From Blautia sp. (lineage in GTDB: Bacteria; Bacillota; Clostridia; Lachnospirales; Lachnospiraceae), in assembly GCA_029257805.1 (NCBI GenBank), contig JARIAR010000062.1, forward strand, positions 1 to 64,000: 64,000 nucleotides of DNA, given 5' to 3'. Below are positions 54,702-63,959 of this stretch, in pieces. The position numbers were made by a program, and so were the translations under genes. Under the pieces are notes generated by a model, which was not told where the DNA came from, did not search any database, and saw only the letters and a list, made by a program, of their open reading frames with translations. The number at the start of each line of letters is the position of its first letter. Position 1 is the stretch's first letter.

Positions 54702-54884
54702 TTATTTTGTAGTTTCAGAAGAATCATGGCAATGACACTCTGAATGGCTTCCTTTTTTATCGGAGCAATTACAGCCTGACGGGCATCCAATGCATTTTTG
54801 ACCACTTTTCTTTGCTTTTACTATATACGCAATCGCTACTCCGATGATAATAAGCAAAATTCCCGCAATGATAAAATTTGCCAT
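54702..54884 (-). CDS. FeoB-associated Cys-rich membrane protein
   Basis: The 60 residues contain one membrane helix (about 4-24) and a tail with CIGCPSGCNC and CHCH motifs, eight metal-binding candidates in all. Small proteins of this type follow feoB in many Firmicutes and are thought to help FeoB, perhaps by binding Fe2+ on the cytoplasmic side; this role is an inference from context. Confidence 0.85.
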   Translation of the reverse strand: MANFIIAGILLIIIGVAIAYIVKAKKSGQKCIGCPSGCNCSDKKGSHSECHCHDSSETTK

Positions 54885-54921
54885 AATAATCTCCTTTCTT
54901 TAAATATCTTTAAATGACCTT

Positions 54922-56916
54922 TTAATCCAAATGATACTGCGCTTCAAACTTCTTATCCGTATTGCGGATCAACATCACAATAATCGCTACAAATACTGCC
55001 ACTGCAATTAATCCAGGAATAAATGCTGCTCCTAATGCACCAGTTGTAATTAATGTTCCTATCTGATATACAAGGAATGCAACTACATATCCGGTTCCAA
55101 GCTGAAGTGCAATTCCGCCAAACAGCCATTTCTTGTTCTGCATTTCTGAGTTCATAGCACCAATAGCAGCAAAACACGGAGGTGTGAATAAGTTAAACAT
55201 CAGATATGCAAGAGCAGCTACTTTTGTCAGCTGCATAACCATTGCAACCTGATTTCCGCTTCCAACTAATGCCAGTTCGTCTGTATCAATAAAGTTTGTA
55301 AGACCATATACAACTGCAAGAGTACCAACTACATTCTCTTTTGCAATGAAACCTGTAATTGCTGCTGCAGCTAACTGCCATACACCAAATCCCAGCGGAA
55401 CCAGAAGAACCGCAAACGGAGAAGCAATAGATGCAAGAATGGAAGTTCCCTCTGCTCCTTCTGCAACCACCTGCAAATGCCAGTTAAATGTCTGCATGAT
55501 CTGTACAACTGCATTACAAACCAAAATGATGGTTCCAGCCTTAACAATGTATGCTTTTCCACGTGAAAGCATGGAAAGAACGGCTCTCTTTAAACTTGGA
55601 ACTTTATATTCCGGAAGTTCAATGATAAAGAATGATTTTCTGAATTTGTATCCTGTAATTCTTTTTACAAGTAAAGCGCCTAAGAAGATAAGGAAGATAC
55701 CTACAAAGTACATCATAGGTCCAACCCATGGAGCATCTGCAAAAAATGCACCTGCAAACAGTGCAATAACCGGCATTTTAGCTCCACATGGCATAAATGG
55801 TGTCAACATTGCTGTTGCGCGTCTTTCTCTTTCGTTACGAATTGTACGGCATGCCATAATTCCCGGAATTGCACATCCTGTACCAATTACCATAGGAATT
55901 ACAGATTTTCCTGATAAACCTACTCTTTTAAAAATAGGATCCAGAACAACTGTTGCTCTTGCCATATAACCACAATCCTCTAACAGAGCGATCAGGAAAT
56001 ACATTACCATTACCAGAGGAAGGAAACCAACAACGGCACCTACACCACCAATGATACCATCAACTAATAATGCCTGTAAAAACGGGCTTGCTCCTTCTAC
56101 TAAACCGGCAACCCATCCCTGGAACGTTTCAATCCAACCTACAAGCCAGTCTGCAAGCCAAGTACCTACGGTTGTCTGAGATATGTAGAAAACAAGGAAC
56201 ATAATTACTGCAAAAATCGGAATACCAATGATTTTATTTGTTAAAATCGCATCAATTGTATCCTGCTTATTTTTATCCTTTGTAAATACTTTACGCTGTT
56301 CAACTTCTTGTACGATTTTATTTACAAACTCAAAACGCTTTTTATCTGCTTTCTCAACTTCATCCTTATCTCTCAGGTTAATATTTCCCTGAACATACGG
56401 TGCTTTCTGTCCATGTCCTTTTAACATGGCTGCCTGCTCTACAACTTTATCAAGACCACTGTCACCAGAAGAAATGGAGACTGTCTGAATTACAGGGCAT
56501 CCCAGTTTTTTTGATAAAAGCTGCACATCAATTTCTGTTTTTTTCTTTTTATTGATATCACTTTTATTCAAAGCAACCACTACCGGAATCCCTAATTCCA
56601 AAAGCTGTGTAGTGAAGAAAAGACTTCTGCTAAGGTTTGTAGCATCTACAATATTAATGATCGCATCTGGGTTTTCATTCTTTACATAACTGCTTGTAAT
56701 GCTTTCCTCAGATGTAAACGGAGACATGGAATATGCACCTGGAAGATCCACTGCAATTAATTCTTCTGTCCCTTTAAAATAGCTTTTTTTAATTGGGCTT
56801 TCTTTTCTTTCAACAGTAACACCAGCCCAGTTTCCAACACGTTCGTTTCTTCCTGTTAACGCATTGTACATTGTGGTTTTTCCACTATTGGGGTTTCCCG
56901 CCAATGCAATTCTCAT
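54922..56916 (-). CDS. feoB: Ferrous iron transport protein B
   Basis: Inner-membrane Fe2+ importer with an N-terminal G-protein domain. The 664 residues have GNPNSGKTTMYNALTG (P-loop, 7-22), DLPGAYSM and NKSD G-motifs, then Gate regions with conserved Cys (MVIGTGCAIPGIMACR, TPFMPCGAKMPVI) and about ten membrane segments. It is preceded by feoA (81-base gap) and followed by the Cys-rich protein. Regulated with feoA from the promoter near 57299. Confidence 0.95.
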   Translation of the reverse strand: MRIALAGNPNSGKTTMYNALTGRNERVGNWAGVTVERKESPIKKSYFKGTEELIAVDLPGAYSMSPFTSEESITSSYVKNENPDAIINIVDATNLSRSLFFTTQLLELGIPVVVALNKSDINKKKKTEIDVQLLSKKLGCPVIQTVSISSGDSGLDKVVEQAAMLKGHGQKAPYVQGNINLRDKDEVEKADKKRFEFVNKIVQEVEQRKVFTKDKNKQDTIDAILTNKIIGIPIFAVIMFLVFYISQTTVGTWLADWLVGWIETFQGWVAGLVEGASPFLQALLVDGIIGGVGAVVGFLPLVMVMYFLIALLEDCGYMARATVVLDPIFKRVGLSGKSVIPMVIGTGCAIPGIMACRTIRNERERRATAMLTPFMPCGAKMPVIALFAGAFFADAPWVGPMMYFVGIFLIFLGALLVKRITGYKFRKSFFIIELPEYKVPSLKRAVLSMLSRGKAYIVKAGTIILVCNAVVQIMQTFNWHLQVVAEGAEGTSILASIASPFAVLLVPLGFGVWQLAAAAITGFIAKENVVGTLAVVYGLTNFIDTDELALVGSGNQVAMVMQLTKVAALAYLMFNLFTPPCFAAIGAMNSEMQNKKWLFGGIALQLGTGYVVAFLVYQIGTLITTGALGAAFIPGLIAVAVFVAIIVMLIRNTDKKFEAQYHLD

Positions 56917-56997
56917 AATATTCCTCTCCTTTAAAATGTCTTATTAGCAATGACTAACCTGTCATCTTTAAAAAAGTGACCGAAGTCACTGTTTTAT

Positions 56998-57210
56998 TTA
57001 TATTGAAATAGCTTTCGCTAAATCATTATCTATATTATATCGTGCATCTTTAATGGAAACGACACATCCACCCTTCAAGTGGGAAATAACTGTGATCGGC
57101 TCTCCTTCATAACAACCAAGAGAAAACAGAAATGCATTCAATTCTTCATCTTCTGTTATAATCCCTTTTACGATATATTCTTCTCCTTCATTTGCATCTA
57201 ATAAACTCAT
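56998..57210 (-). CDS. feoA: Ferrous iron transport protein A
   Basis: SH3-like cytoplasmic partner of FeoB, 70 residues. It contains the FeoA pattern of a short beta barrel (YIVKGIITEDEELNAFLFSL, GEPITVISHLKGGCVVSI) and the ending YNIDNDLAKAISI. First gene of the feoA-feoB-Cys-rich operon. Confidence 0.9.
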   Translation of the reverse strand: MSLLDANEGEEYIVKGIITEDEELNAFLFSLGCYEGEPITVISHLKGGCVVSIKDARYNIDNDLAKAISI

Positions 57211-57239
57211 TTTTATTCTCCTTGTCCCCCGTATATTGC

Positions 57240-57304
57240 CATTTCATTTAGTTAGTCTCATTTAATTTCTATATTAGAGTAATATAAAACTAACCAGATG
57301 TCAA
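57240..57304 (-). promoter_or_regulatory. Promoter region of feoAB with a possible DtxR-type box
   Basis: On the minus strand TTGACA (57304-57299) is followed after 17 bases by TACTCT, a weak -10. Between it and feoA lie DtxR/IdeR-like half sites, including TTTAGTTAGTCTCATTTAA on the plus strand, which shares 13 of 19 positions with the IdeR consensus. The nearby DtxR-type gene is a natural candidate regulator. Confidence 0.4.
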
Positions 57305-57323
57305 TGATTATTTTTATTTTTTA

Positions 57324-57338
57324 TTGAGAAATTCTCAA
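57324..57338. promoter_or_regulatory. 15-bp perfect palindrome upstream of feoA
   Basis: TTGAGAAATTCTCAA (7-1-7) lies 20 bases upstream of the feoA -35 box. The 7-1-7 geometry is that of Fur-family operators, but it also abuts the alpha-galactosidase terminator tail. Confidence 0.4.
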
Positions 57339-57389
57339 AAAACCTCGTATTGCCTCATATCTCACACGTATACAAAGCAATACAAGGTT
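57337..57389 (-). terminator. Terminator of the alpha-galactoside operon
   Basis: AACCTTGTATTGC and GCAATACGAGGTT form a 13-bp stem (one G-U pair) with a 23-base loop and then six T on the minus strand, 15 bases after the stop codon. Confidence 0.85.
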
Positions 57390-57403
57390 GTTTTCACCCA
57401 ATC

Positions 57404-59647
57404 CTATGATTCTCTTTTTATATGAAACAGTCTTGAAAAATAATCCCCCTGCTGTTCCCGGGCAATATCTGTGATTCCGGAAGAATAATCAGAAACGCTA
57501 AGACCTGCGTACATTAATTCATCTCCATAATGAACCCCGCAATCCTGCCTGCTTCCAAAACATTCCACAACCGAATACTTTGCTTTTGGATCCAGATCCT
57601 TCATAAAAATCCTTTCCAGCTTACCGTACACAGGCTGCAAAATTCTAAAATATGCCATGAATCCTTCTTCCCTGTCTTCTGACATTACCTGCCATGCAGA
57701 CGAATTATGTTCAAAAGGACTTTTCAAACGGGTAAACACTCCTGTCTGAATCAGCTTCCTGTTTTTTTTCATAAAAATAATCTGTTCCTTCATCTGATCA
57801 AGTTCTTCTTCTGAAAGTTTTGTAATATCCAGTTCATATCCAAATGTTCCAAAATACGCCACATTGGCTCTTGTATCCAGAGAAGTATTTCTAAAAACCT
57901 GATGATTTGGCGATGCAGATACGTGACTTCCCATACTGCTAATTGGATATACATACGAAGTTCCGTATTGAATTTTAATGCGGTCTACCGCATCTGTATT
58001 GTCTGATGTCCAGGCCTGGGGCGCATAATACAGCAATCCTGGATCAAATCTTGCACCTCCGCTTGCGCATGATTCAAACAGTATATCCGGAAACTCCTGC
58101 TTTAGTTTTTCATACAATCTGTATACCCCAAGAATGTATTTATGTCTTACTTTTCCCTGATAATCTTTACCTTTTCCATTTGAAAAAACTTCCGAAAAAG
58201 ACCGGTTCATATCCCATTTTATATAAGAAACCGATGCTTCTGTTAAAATTTTTTTCATCTGCTGATAAATATAATCTACTACTTCTTCCTTTGAAAAATC
58301 CAAAACATACTGATTTCTGCTCTGACAGTAATTCCTTCTTATATCTGAAAGAATCCATTCCGGATGCGCCCGAAAAAGATCGCTGTTTTTATTGGTCATT
58401 TCCGGTTCAAACCAAAGTCCAAATTTCATTCCCAAAGCTTCTATTTTTTCTGAAAGTCCTGGAATCCCTCCTGGCAGTTTTTTCAAATTCGCATGCCAGT
58501 CACCTAATGATCTGTCATCCTGATTTCTTTCGCCAAACCAGCCATCATCAAGGACAAAAAATTCTATTCCAATTTCTTTCGCCTTGTTTGCAATATTTAA
58601 TATTTTCTCCTCATTAAAATCAAAATAAGTTGCCTCCCAGTTATTAATAAGAATAGGCCGTTCCTTATCTCTCCACTTTCCCCTTACAAGACGTGTTCTG
58701 TATAATTCATGATAAATATGACTCATTTTATTGATTCCATTATCCGAATAAACCATAACCATTTCCGGTGTTTGAAATTTTTCATTTTTTTCTAATTTCC
58801 ACCGAAACTCATTGGGATGTATCCCCATGATCACTCTTGTAGAATCAAAATTATCCACTTCTGCCTGTGCAAGAAAATCTCCACTGTATACAAGACTGAA
58901 TCCCAATACTTCTCCCGAAAATTCATCTGCATTTTCTCTTTTTAACATAAGAAATGGATTAAACTGATGGCTGCTGCATCCCCGCATACTGTAAATACTT
59001 TGTATTCCATATTCTAATTTTGCAGTTTTTACCTGCCTTTCTTTGCTCCATCTCCCTGCCAGCTTTACTATTTCATAATCTTTATCCGGAAGATCAAGAC
59101 ATCCGCTCATACAGTTTAGTAAAGTAATCCCCCGGGCATTTTCACATACGAACTGTACACTTTTTGTAATAACCGGAAACCTCTCAAAAATTGTATACGA
59201 CAAAATAATTTCTGTCTGGATAAAAGAATCTTCCAGAATAATTTCCAATGTCTCTGCTTCTTCCTCTTTTTCCACATAAACTGCCGGAAGTCCTTCCAGT
59301 GTTTTTTTTCCTTTAAAAATATGAAATTTTTTATACTTAAAATCACATATCCTGCTTCCATCTTCCTGTTCAATCTCAAATGCAGGATAACGCATATCCC
59401 CTGATCCAAATGTAGGATATTCCTGTTTTAAACTTTCCAGAGAAAAACAATGTTCCCCTTCAAATGGACAAGGGGCCATATCACGCTTTGCATACTCGAT
59501 CAGATATCCGAAATCCTCTTTATCTGTAATATTTTTCCCATAATAAACATGTCCCAGATGTCCATTTTTCAGTACTTTAATAATATAACTGATACTATCA
59601 TTATAAAGATGGAACTCTTTTGCCCTTTCATGAAATTTAATCGCCAT
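57404..59647 (-). CDS. GH36 alpha-galactosidase
   Basis: Releases galactose from melibiose, raffinose and related alpha-galactosides in the cytoplasm. The 747 residues have the N-terminal beta-supersandwich domain, a TIM barrel and a C-terminal beta domain as in AgaN/AgaA. The nucleophile is Asp479 in YIKWDMNR and the acid/base Asp549 in WTSDNTD; the FVLDDGWFGERNQDDRSLGD and LFESCASGGARFDPG motifs are typical. No signal peptide, in keeping with uptake by the adjacent ABC system. Distal gene of the operon. Confidence 0.95.
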   Translation of the reverse strand: MAIKFHERAKEFHLYNDSISYIIKVLKNGHLGHVYYGKNITDKEDFGYLIEYAKRDMAPCPFEGEHCFSLESLKQEYPTFGSGDMRYPAFEIEQEDGSRICDFKYKKFHIFKGKKTLEGLPAVYVEKEEEAETLEIILEDSFIQTEIILSYTIFERFPVITKSVQFVCENARGITLLNCMSGCLDLPDKDYEIVKLAGRWSKERQVKTAKLEYGIQSIYSMRGCSSHQFNPFLMLKRENADEFSGEVLGFSLVYSGDFLAQAEVDNFDSTRVIMGIHPNEFRWKLEKNEKFQTPEMVMVYSDNGINKMSHIYHELYRTRLVRGKWRDKERPILINNWEATYFDFNEEKILNIANKAKEIGIEFFVLDDGWFGERNQDDRSLGDWHANLKKLPGGIPGLSEKIEALGMKFGLWFEPEMTNKNSDLFRAHPEWILSDIRRNYCQSRNQYVLDFSKEEVVDYIYQQMKKILTEASVSYIKWDMNRSFSEVFSNGKGKDYQGKVRHKYILGVYRLYEKLKQEFPDILFESCASGGARFDPGLLYYAPQAWTSDNTDAVDRIKIQYGTSYVYPISSMGSHVSASPNHQVFRNTSLDTRANVAYFGTFGYELDITKLSEEELDQMKEQIIFMKKNRKLIQTGVFTRLKSPFEHNSSAWQVMSEDREEGFMAYFRILQPVYGKLERIFMKDLDPKAKYSVVECFGSRQDCGVHYGDELMYAGLSVSDYSSGITDIAREQQGDYFSRLFHIKRES

Positions 59648-59668
59648 AGTAATGAATCCTTTCTTTAT

Positions 59669-60499
59669 TTATAACTTTCCCCCGGAAGTTGCAATGCCTT
59701 CAATAAACTGTTTTTGGAATATAAGATATAAAACGATCATGGGGATACATGCGATCATAGATGCTGCCATTAATTCCGGAAAATTTGATACAAACTGCCC
59801 TTGCAACTTTGCTAATGCTGCTGCTAACGGCATAGAATTTTGTTCTGTATTTGCAATTAACGGCCACATTAAGTCCTTAAATCCAAAGAGCGCTGTAAAA
59901 ATTCCTAACGCTACCATAGATGATTTTGTCAGAGGCATCATAACATATAAAAACGTCTGTCCAATATTACAGCCATCTAATCTGGCTGCATCTTCCAAAT
60001 CTTTCGGCAATCCCATATATGCCTGTCTCATCAAAAATGTTCCAAACGCTGTTACAAGCCCCGGAAAAACCAAAGAAAAAATAGTATTTTGCATCTCCAG
60101 TTTACTAATCATCAAATATTGGGGAATAATAAAAATCTGTACCGGTACCATCATCTGGAACAATACAAGACCAAAGCAAAAATCACGGCCTTTAAACTTC
60201 AATCTTCCAAAAGCATATCCCGCCATGGTAGCCGTCAGCACTGCACATAAGATCCTTCCTAAAATCATTAACAATGTATTTGCATATAATCTGACAAAAT
60301 CCATTTTATTCATAACACTGATAAACGCATCGGTTCTCCATTCTGAGGGAAAAATCACAAATGGATTCATTTGCATTGCTTCGGAATTTGTTTTAAAGGA
60401 AGTTAAGACCATCCATGCAAACGGCACCAACATAATTAGTGCCCCAATGAAAAGCACGGCATGTTTTAATATGGTAAATATTTTTTTATCTCTTTTCAT
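59669..60499 (-). CDS. Sugar ABC transporter permease (MalG type)
   Basis: Inner-membrane permease of 276 residues with six membrane segments and the EAA motif that contacts the ATPase (DLEDAARLDGCNIGQTFLYV, about 165-185). Works with the MalF-type partner and the binding protein in CUT1 uptake of oligosaccharides. The pathway context points to raffinose-family sugars. No ATPase gene is in the operon, so a shared MsmX/MsmK-like ATPase elsewhere is expected. Confidence 0.92.
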   Translation of the reverse strand: MKRDKKIFTILKHAVLFIGALIMLVPFAWMVLTSFKTNSEAMQMNPFVIFPSEWRTDAFISVMNKMDFVRLYANTLLMILGRILCAVLTATMAGYAFGRLKFKGRDFCFGLVLFQMMVPVQIFIIPQYLMISKLEMQNTIFSLVFPGLVTAFGTFLMRQAYMGLPKDLEDAARLDGCNIGQTFLYVMMPLTKSSMVALGIFTALFGFKDLMWPLIANTEQNSMPLAAALAKLQGQFVSNFPELMAASMIACIPMIVLYLIFQKQFIEGIATSGGKL

Positions 60500-60511
60500 C
60501 CTGCTGTCCCC

Positions 60512-61426
60512 CTAGTTATAATGTACCCATTTCTTTTGCGCAAACATCTGAATCACAGTAATGATCATAATAATCACAAGCAAAAGAACTACAATAGCAG
60601 AACCATACCCTTTATTATTTTCAACAAAAGCATATCTGTAAAATAAATATACCAGGGACTGTGTTTTAGGAAGCGCCGGATTGCTTCTGTTGATCATCAT
60701 AAAAATAGAATCAAATACCTGAAGCGATGCGATTACTCTTGTTACCACTACAAAAAACATCGTAGGGGAAATTAACGGCACTGTAATTTTAAAAAACTGC
60801 TGAACCCCATTAGCCCCGTCAATCTGTGCAGCCTCATAATAGTCTCTGGGGATTTCCTGCAAACCGGCTAAAAACAGTACCATATTATATCCTATTACAG
60901 TCCATATCCCTACAATTGCAATTGAATATATGGCAATATCCGGATTGGAAAGCCAATACACCCGTTTTCCCCCTGCAGAATTTAAAATATGATTTAATAG
61001 TCCAAACTCTGAATTAAAAAGCCATTTCCACACCATGGCAATTGCCGCCGGTGCAACTACCATCGGTAAAAAGTAAATTGCTCTGTATATAGAACGACCT
61101 TTTATATTCTGATTTAACAATACCGCAATAACCAAAGCTATAAAAATAGAAACCGGCACTTCCACAATTGCGTATTTCAATGTGTTGATCAGTGCCTGCC
61201 AGACACTTGTATCTGCGAAAAGTCTTTTATAATTCTCCAGTCCTATAAAAATATTTCCTCTCCCAAACGCTCCTGTTTTAAAAAAGCTTTGGTATATTGT
61301 CTGAAAAATCGGAATAATATTAAGCACAATCAGCCCCGTCATTGTAGGAAGAATAAATCCCCATCCCCACAAAAATTCAGCACGTGCTCTTTTTGTTGTT
61401 TTCTGCGTTTTTTTTGCTGTCGTCAT
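60512..61426 (-). CDS. Sugar ABC transporter permease (MalF type)
   Basis: About 304 residues with six membrane segments and the EAA motif DYYEAAQIDGANGVQQFFKI. A Lys/Arg-rich N-terminus precedes the first segment. I start at the ATG 61426, with GGAG 9 bases upstream; a GTG at 61447 without a ribosome site would add 7 residues. A stem-loop lies between this gene and the binding-protein gene. Confidence 0.92.
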   Translation of the reverse strand: MTTAKKTQKTTKRARAEFLWGWGFILPTMTGLIVLNIIPIFQTIYQSFFKTGAFGRGNIFIGLENYKRLFADTSVWQALINTLKYAIVEVPVSIFIALVIAVLLNQNIKGRSIYRAIYFLPMVVAPAAIAMVWKWLFNSEFGLLNHILNSAGGKRVYWLSNPDIAIYSIAIVGIWTVIGYNMVLFLAGLQEIPRDYYEAAQIDGANGVQQFFKITVPLISPTMFFVVVTRVIASLQVFDSIFMMINRSNPALPKTQSLVYLFYRYAFVENNKGYGSAIVVLLLVIIMIITVIQMFAQKKWVHYN

Positions 61427-61453
61427 AATTCCATTCTCCATACTCACTAAGAT

Positions 61454-61485
61454 TATGAGGGCATCCCTTGCGAGATACCCTCATA
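61454..61485 (-). repeat. Intercistronic stem-loop between binding protein and permease
   Basis: TATGAGGG pairs with CCCTCATA, then after a mismatch ATC with GAT, around an 8-base loop. It has no U-tract. Such hairpins can protect the upstream mRNA from 3' decay and so raise binding protein over permease, as in malE-malF. Confidence 0.7.
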
Positions 61486-61497
61486 TTCATTTCAACA

Positions 61498-62787
61498 CTA
61501 TTCTTCTGCTAAAAATCCATTCATTTTTTCTGCAAAATTTTTGCATACTTCTTCCATTGGTTTCTTTCCGCTAAATCCATCAACCAGATCTTCTAGCATT
61601 GCCTGAAACCACACCTGTGTATTTTTAGAACTTGGGTACGCCTGAGAATCTTCCATCATATCTAAATATGCCTGAAGATTAAATTCCGGATTTGAATTCA
61701 CCCAATCCTCTGAAACCCCTTTATATGCAGACATTGTCACGCCTAACTCTGCCTGTTTTTGCTGTGCTTCTTTTGAACCTAAATATTCAATCAGCTGCCA
61801 TGCCTCTTCTGTATGACTGCCCTGGGCCGATGCCGCCCATCCTAATCCATTTGCAATTGATTTTGTTCCTTCAGGTCCTTTGGGAAGCGGTGCAATATCA
61901 CAATGCTCTTTTACATAATCATTTGTGGCAAATTCCGGAATCATCCAGGAACCCTGGAACGTCATAGCAACTGTCCCCGCCTCCATTAATGCCGCTGTTT
62001 CATTTTCTGACAGCACGTTATATTCCGGCATAGATCCATCTTTTATAATATTCTCAATCACTTCCATTGCTTCAATGGTCTTTGGATCATCAAATCCGGA
62101 AGTCTTTTTGTCATCACTTAAAATTTTTCCGCCATAGGCATAAACCGTGCTATACCATGACTCCTGATAAGTTCTTGGTGTCATAGCTGTACCATACTGA
62201 TTTTTTTCAGAATCTGTTAGCTGTTTTGCAATTGTTCTGAAATCTTCCCATGTCCAATCTGATGTAGGATACGGGATATCGGCTTCATCAAACATTGTTT
62301 TATTGTACCATACCGCACATGTATCAACATCTTTTGGAACTGCTAACTGTTTTCCCTCTTCATTTTGATAAATTTTAACCAGATTCTCCGGATAGTTTTC
62401 TAAATCAATCTTCTCACTTTTTTCAATCTTATCTGATAAATCCAATAAAATATCGTCATACTGGGCATAGGTACCGATTTGATCAGAATGCATCCAAAAT
62501 ACATCCGGCATATCACCGCCTGTTGCTGCCGCTTCCAGCATTGTCCAGTAATCTTTCCATGGAGTGATCTGTATATCTACTTGAACTCCTGTCTCTTTTG
62601 TAAAATCATCCATGATCTTCTTTAATCCCGGCTGTTGATTACTGTCCCATATTGCCACTGTTAATTTACCGCTATCTTTTTCTTTTCCTTTGTCTGAATT
62701 CTCTTTTTCATTTTCAGAACCACAGGCCGCCAATGGCAGAACCATTGTTACTGCCATCATAATGGCAGCTATCTTTTTCATTTTCAT
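61498..62787 (-). CDS. Sugar ABC transporter substrate-binding lipoprotein
   Basis: Extracytoplasmic binding protein (CUT1 type), 429 residues. The signal peptide ends in the lipobox LAAC, with the lipidated Cys at about residue 22, followed by a charged, flexible SENEKENSDKGKEKDSG linker. The mature domain has typical SBP_bac_1 features (TPWKDYWTMLEAAATGGDMP, GTVAMTFQGSWMIPEFATND). Start at 62787 with AAGGAGG 7 bases upstream. First gene of the alpha-galactoside operon. Confidence 0.93.
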   Translation of the reverse strand: MKMKKIAAIMMAVTMVLPLAACGSENEKENSDKGKEKDSGKLTVAIWDSNQQPGLKKIMDDFTKETGVQVDIQITPWKDYWTMLEAAATGGDMPDVFWMHSDQIGTYAQYDDILLDLSDKIEKSEKIDLENYPENLVKIYQNEEGKQLAVPKDVDTCAVWYNKTMFDEADIPYPTSDWTWEDFRTIAKQLTDSEKNQYGTAMTPRTYQESWYSTVYAYGGKILSDDKKTSGFDDPKTIEAMEVIENIIKDGSMPEYNVLSENETAALMEAGTVAMTFQGSWMIPEFATNDYVKEHCDIAPLPKGPEGTKSIANGLGWAASAQGSHTEEAWQLIEYLGSKEAQQKQAELGVTMSAYKGVSEDWVNSNPEFNLQAYLDMMEDSQAYPSSKNTQVWFQAMLEDLVDGFSGKKPMEEVCKNFAEKMNGFLAEE

Positions 62788-62842
62788 AATTTTCCTCCTT
62801 TTTTCCAAATAATCATTCATCGTACAACTTTTCTTGCTATAT

Positions 62843-62848
62843 ATTATA
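62843..62848 (-). promoter_or_regulatory. -10 box of the alpha-galactoside operon
   Basis: Minus strand TATAAT (62848-62843) has no good -35 at 17 bases (TTTAAA-like), as expected for a promoter that needs an activator such as the divergent AraC-type protein. Confidence 0.55.
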
Positions 62849-63000
62849 ATTTTCTATTATCTTTTTTTAAATGGAAAAATGTTTTATAAACATGTTTTTT
62901 TGTTATATATTTCACTATTTCCCTGGTTTTTTCTCTGTATTTTTATGAATAAGCAATAATTATTTTTGTATGTTTTACATTTTTTATTTTAAATGTTAAT

Positions 63001-63046
63001 ATATATACAATTATTTATGACCGTAAATATATACAATTTTATTTAT
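63001..63046. repeat. Direct repeats in the araC/binding-protein intergenic region
   Basis: ATATATACAATTATTTAT (63001-63018) recurs as ATATATACAATTTTATTTAT (63027-63046), starts 26 bases apart. AraC proteins bind tandem direct repeats, so these are candidate sites, but AT-richness makes chance similarity possible. They lie 24 bases before the regulator start. Confidence 0.45.
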
Positions 63047-63069
63047 ATCACGAAAGTTTGAGGATCATT

Positions 63070-63939
63070 ATGGAAAAAACAAATATATATAAAGATGTAG
63101 CCGGTTTTCGGTGCTTAGATCGAATCGACCGGCAAACAGAAGATTTATGCTTAACCCGCTGCGGGATACAACAATGTCCCCCAACACATAGCTGGGGACC
63201 CAAATCACGTCCCCAGTATCACATGCATATTATTTTGGACGGGTGTGGATATTTGGAAATCCAGGGACAAAAACACCACCTTTCCAGAGGACAGATCTTT
63301 TTAATCCCCCCAAATGTTACTTCTCGTTACTATGCTGACCCTTCTAACCCCTGGCATTATGCATGGGTCAGTTTTGTAGGAACACATGCAGAAAAATACG
63401 TCAAACAAGCCGGATTTTCAAATAACATTTTTGTAAGAGATTCTTACTTTCCCCCTGAAAAATACAGTTCTTTGATTTATGAAATGCTGGAAGCACATAA
63501 ACTGACAATCACAAATGAGCTAAAAAGAATCGGCACTTTATTTTTATTTTTTTCGCTCCTTACTGAGTCCAATCAGGCTCTACATTCCTCTTCCAGCAAC
63601 AACCATTATGAATATTCCAGCAGTACCTATTTAGAACATGCTTTACAGTTTATTCAATTTAATTATAATAGAAATATTCAAATTTCTGATATTGCTGATT
63701 ACATTGGTATTACCCGCTCTTACCTTTTTAATATTTTTAAAACGAATTTAAATATTTCGCCTAAAGATTATCTGCTCCACTATAGAATGGACAAAGCTAA
63801 AATATTATTAGAAACAACATCTGACTCTATTCAGGATATTTCCGAAAATGTAGGGTATAAAGACCCTCTAAGTTTTTCTAAAATGTTTCGCCAATATACC
63901 GGTTTTTCTCCTTCTCAATATCGAAAAAATATGAAATAA
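63070..63939 (+). CDS. AraC-family transcriptional activator
   Basis: About 289 residues: an N-terminal cupin sugar-sensing domain (PQYHMHIILDGCGYLEIQGQ, GQIFLIPPNVTSRYYADPSN) and a C-terminal double helix-turn-helix (IQISDIADYIGITRSYLFNI, SPKDYLLHYRMDKAKILLET, DPLSFSKMFRQYTGFSPSQY), as in MsmR/RafR. Divergent from the binding protein-permease-alpha-galactosidase operon, so it probably activates that operon with an alpha-galactoside as signal. I start at 63070, with GAGG 6 bases upstream; a TTG at 63058 is less likely. Confidence 0.9.
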   Translation: MEKTNIYKDVAGFRCLDRIDRQTEDLCLTRCGIQQCPPTHSWGPKSRPQYHMHIILDGCGYLEIQGQKHHLSRGQIFLIPPNVTSRYYADPSNPWHYAWVSFVGTHAEKYVKQAGFSNNIFVRDSYFPPEKYSSLIYEMLEAHKLTITNELKRIGTLFLFFSLLTESNQALHSSSSNNHYEYSSSTYLEHALQFIQFNYNRNIQISDIADYIGITRSYLFNIFKTNLNISPKDYLLHYRMDKAKILLETTSDSIQDISENVGYKDPLSFSKMFRQYTGFSPSQYRKNMK

Positions 63940-63959
63940 CTATTACTTTTCTATTCAAA

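Noticed and set aside
59652-60515. 287-codon plus-strand frame opposite the MalG-type permease
   Set aside because: It is the antisense of a clear permease gene and has no motifs of its own.
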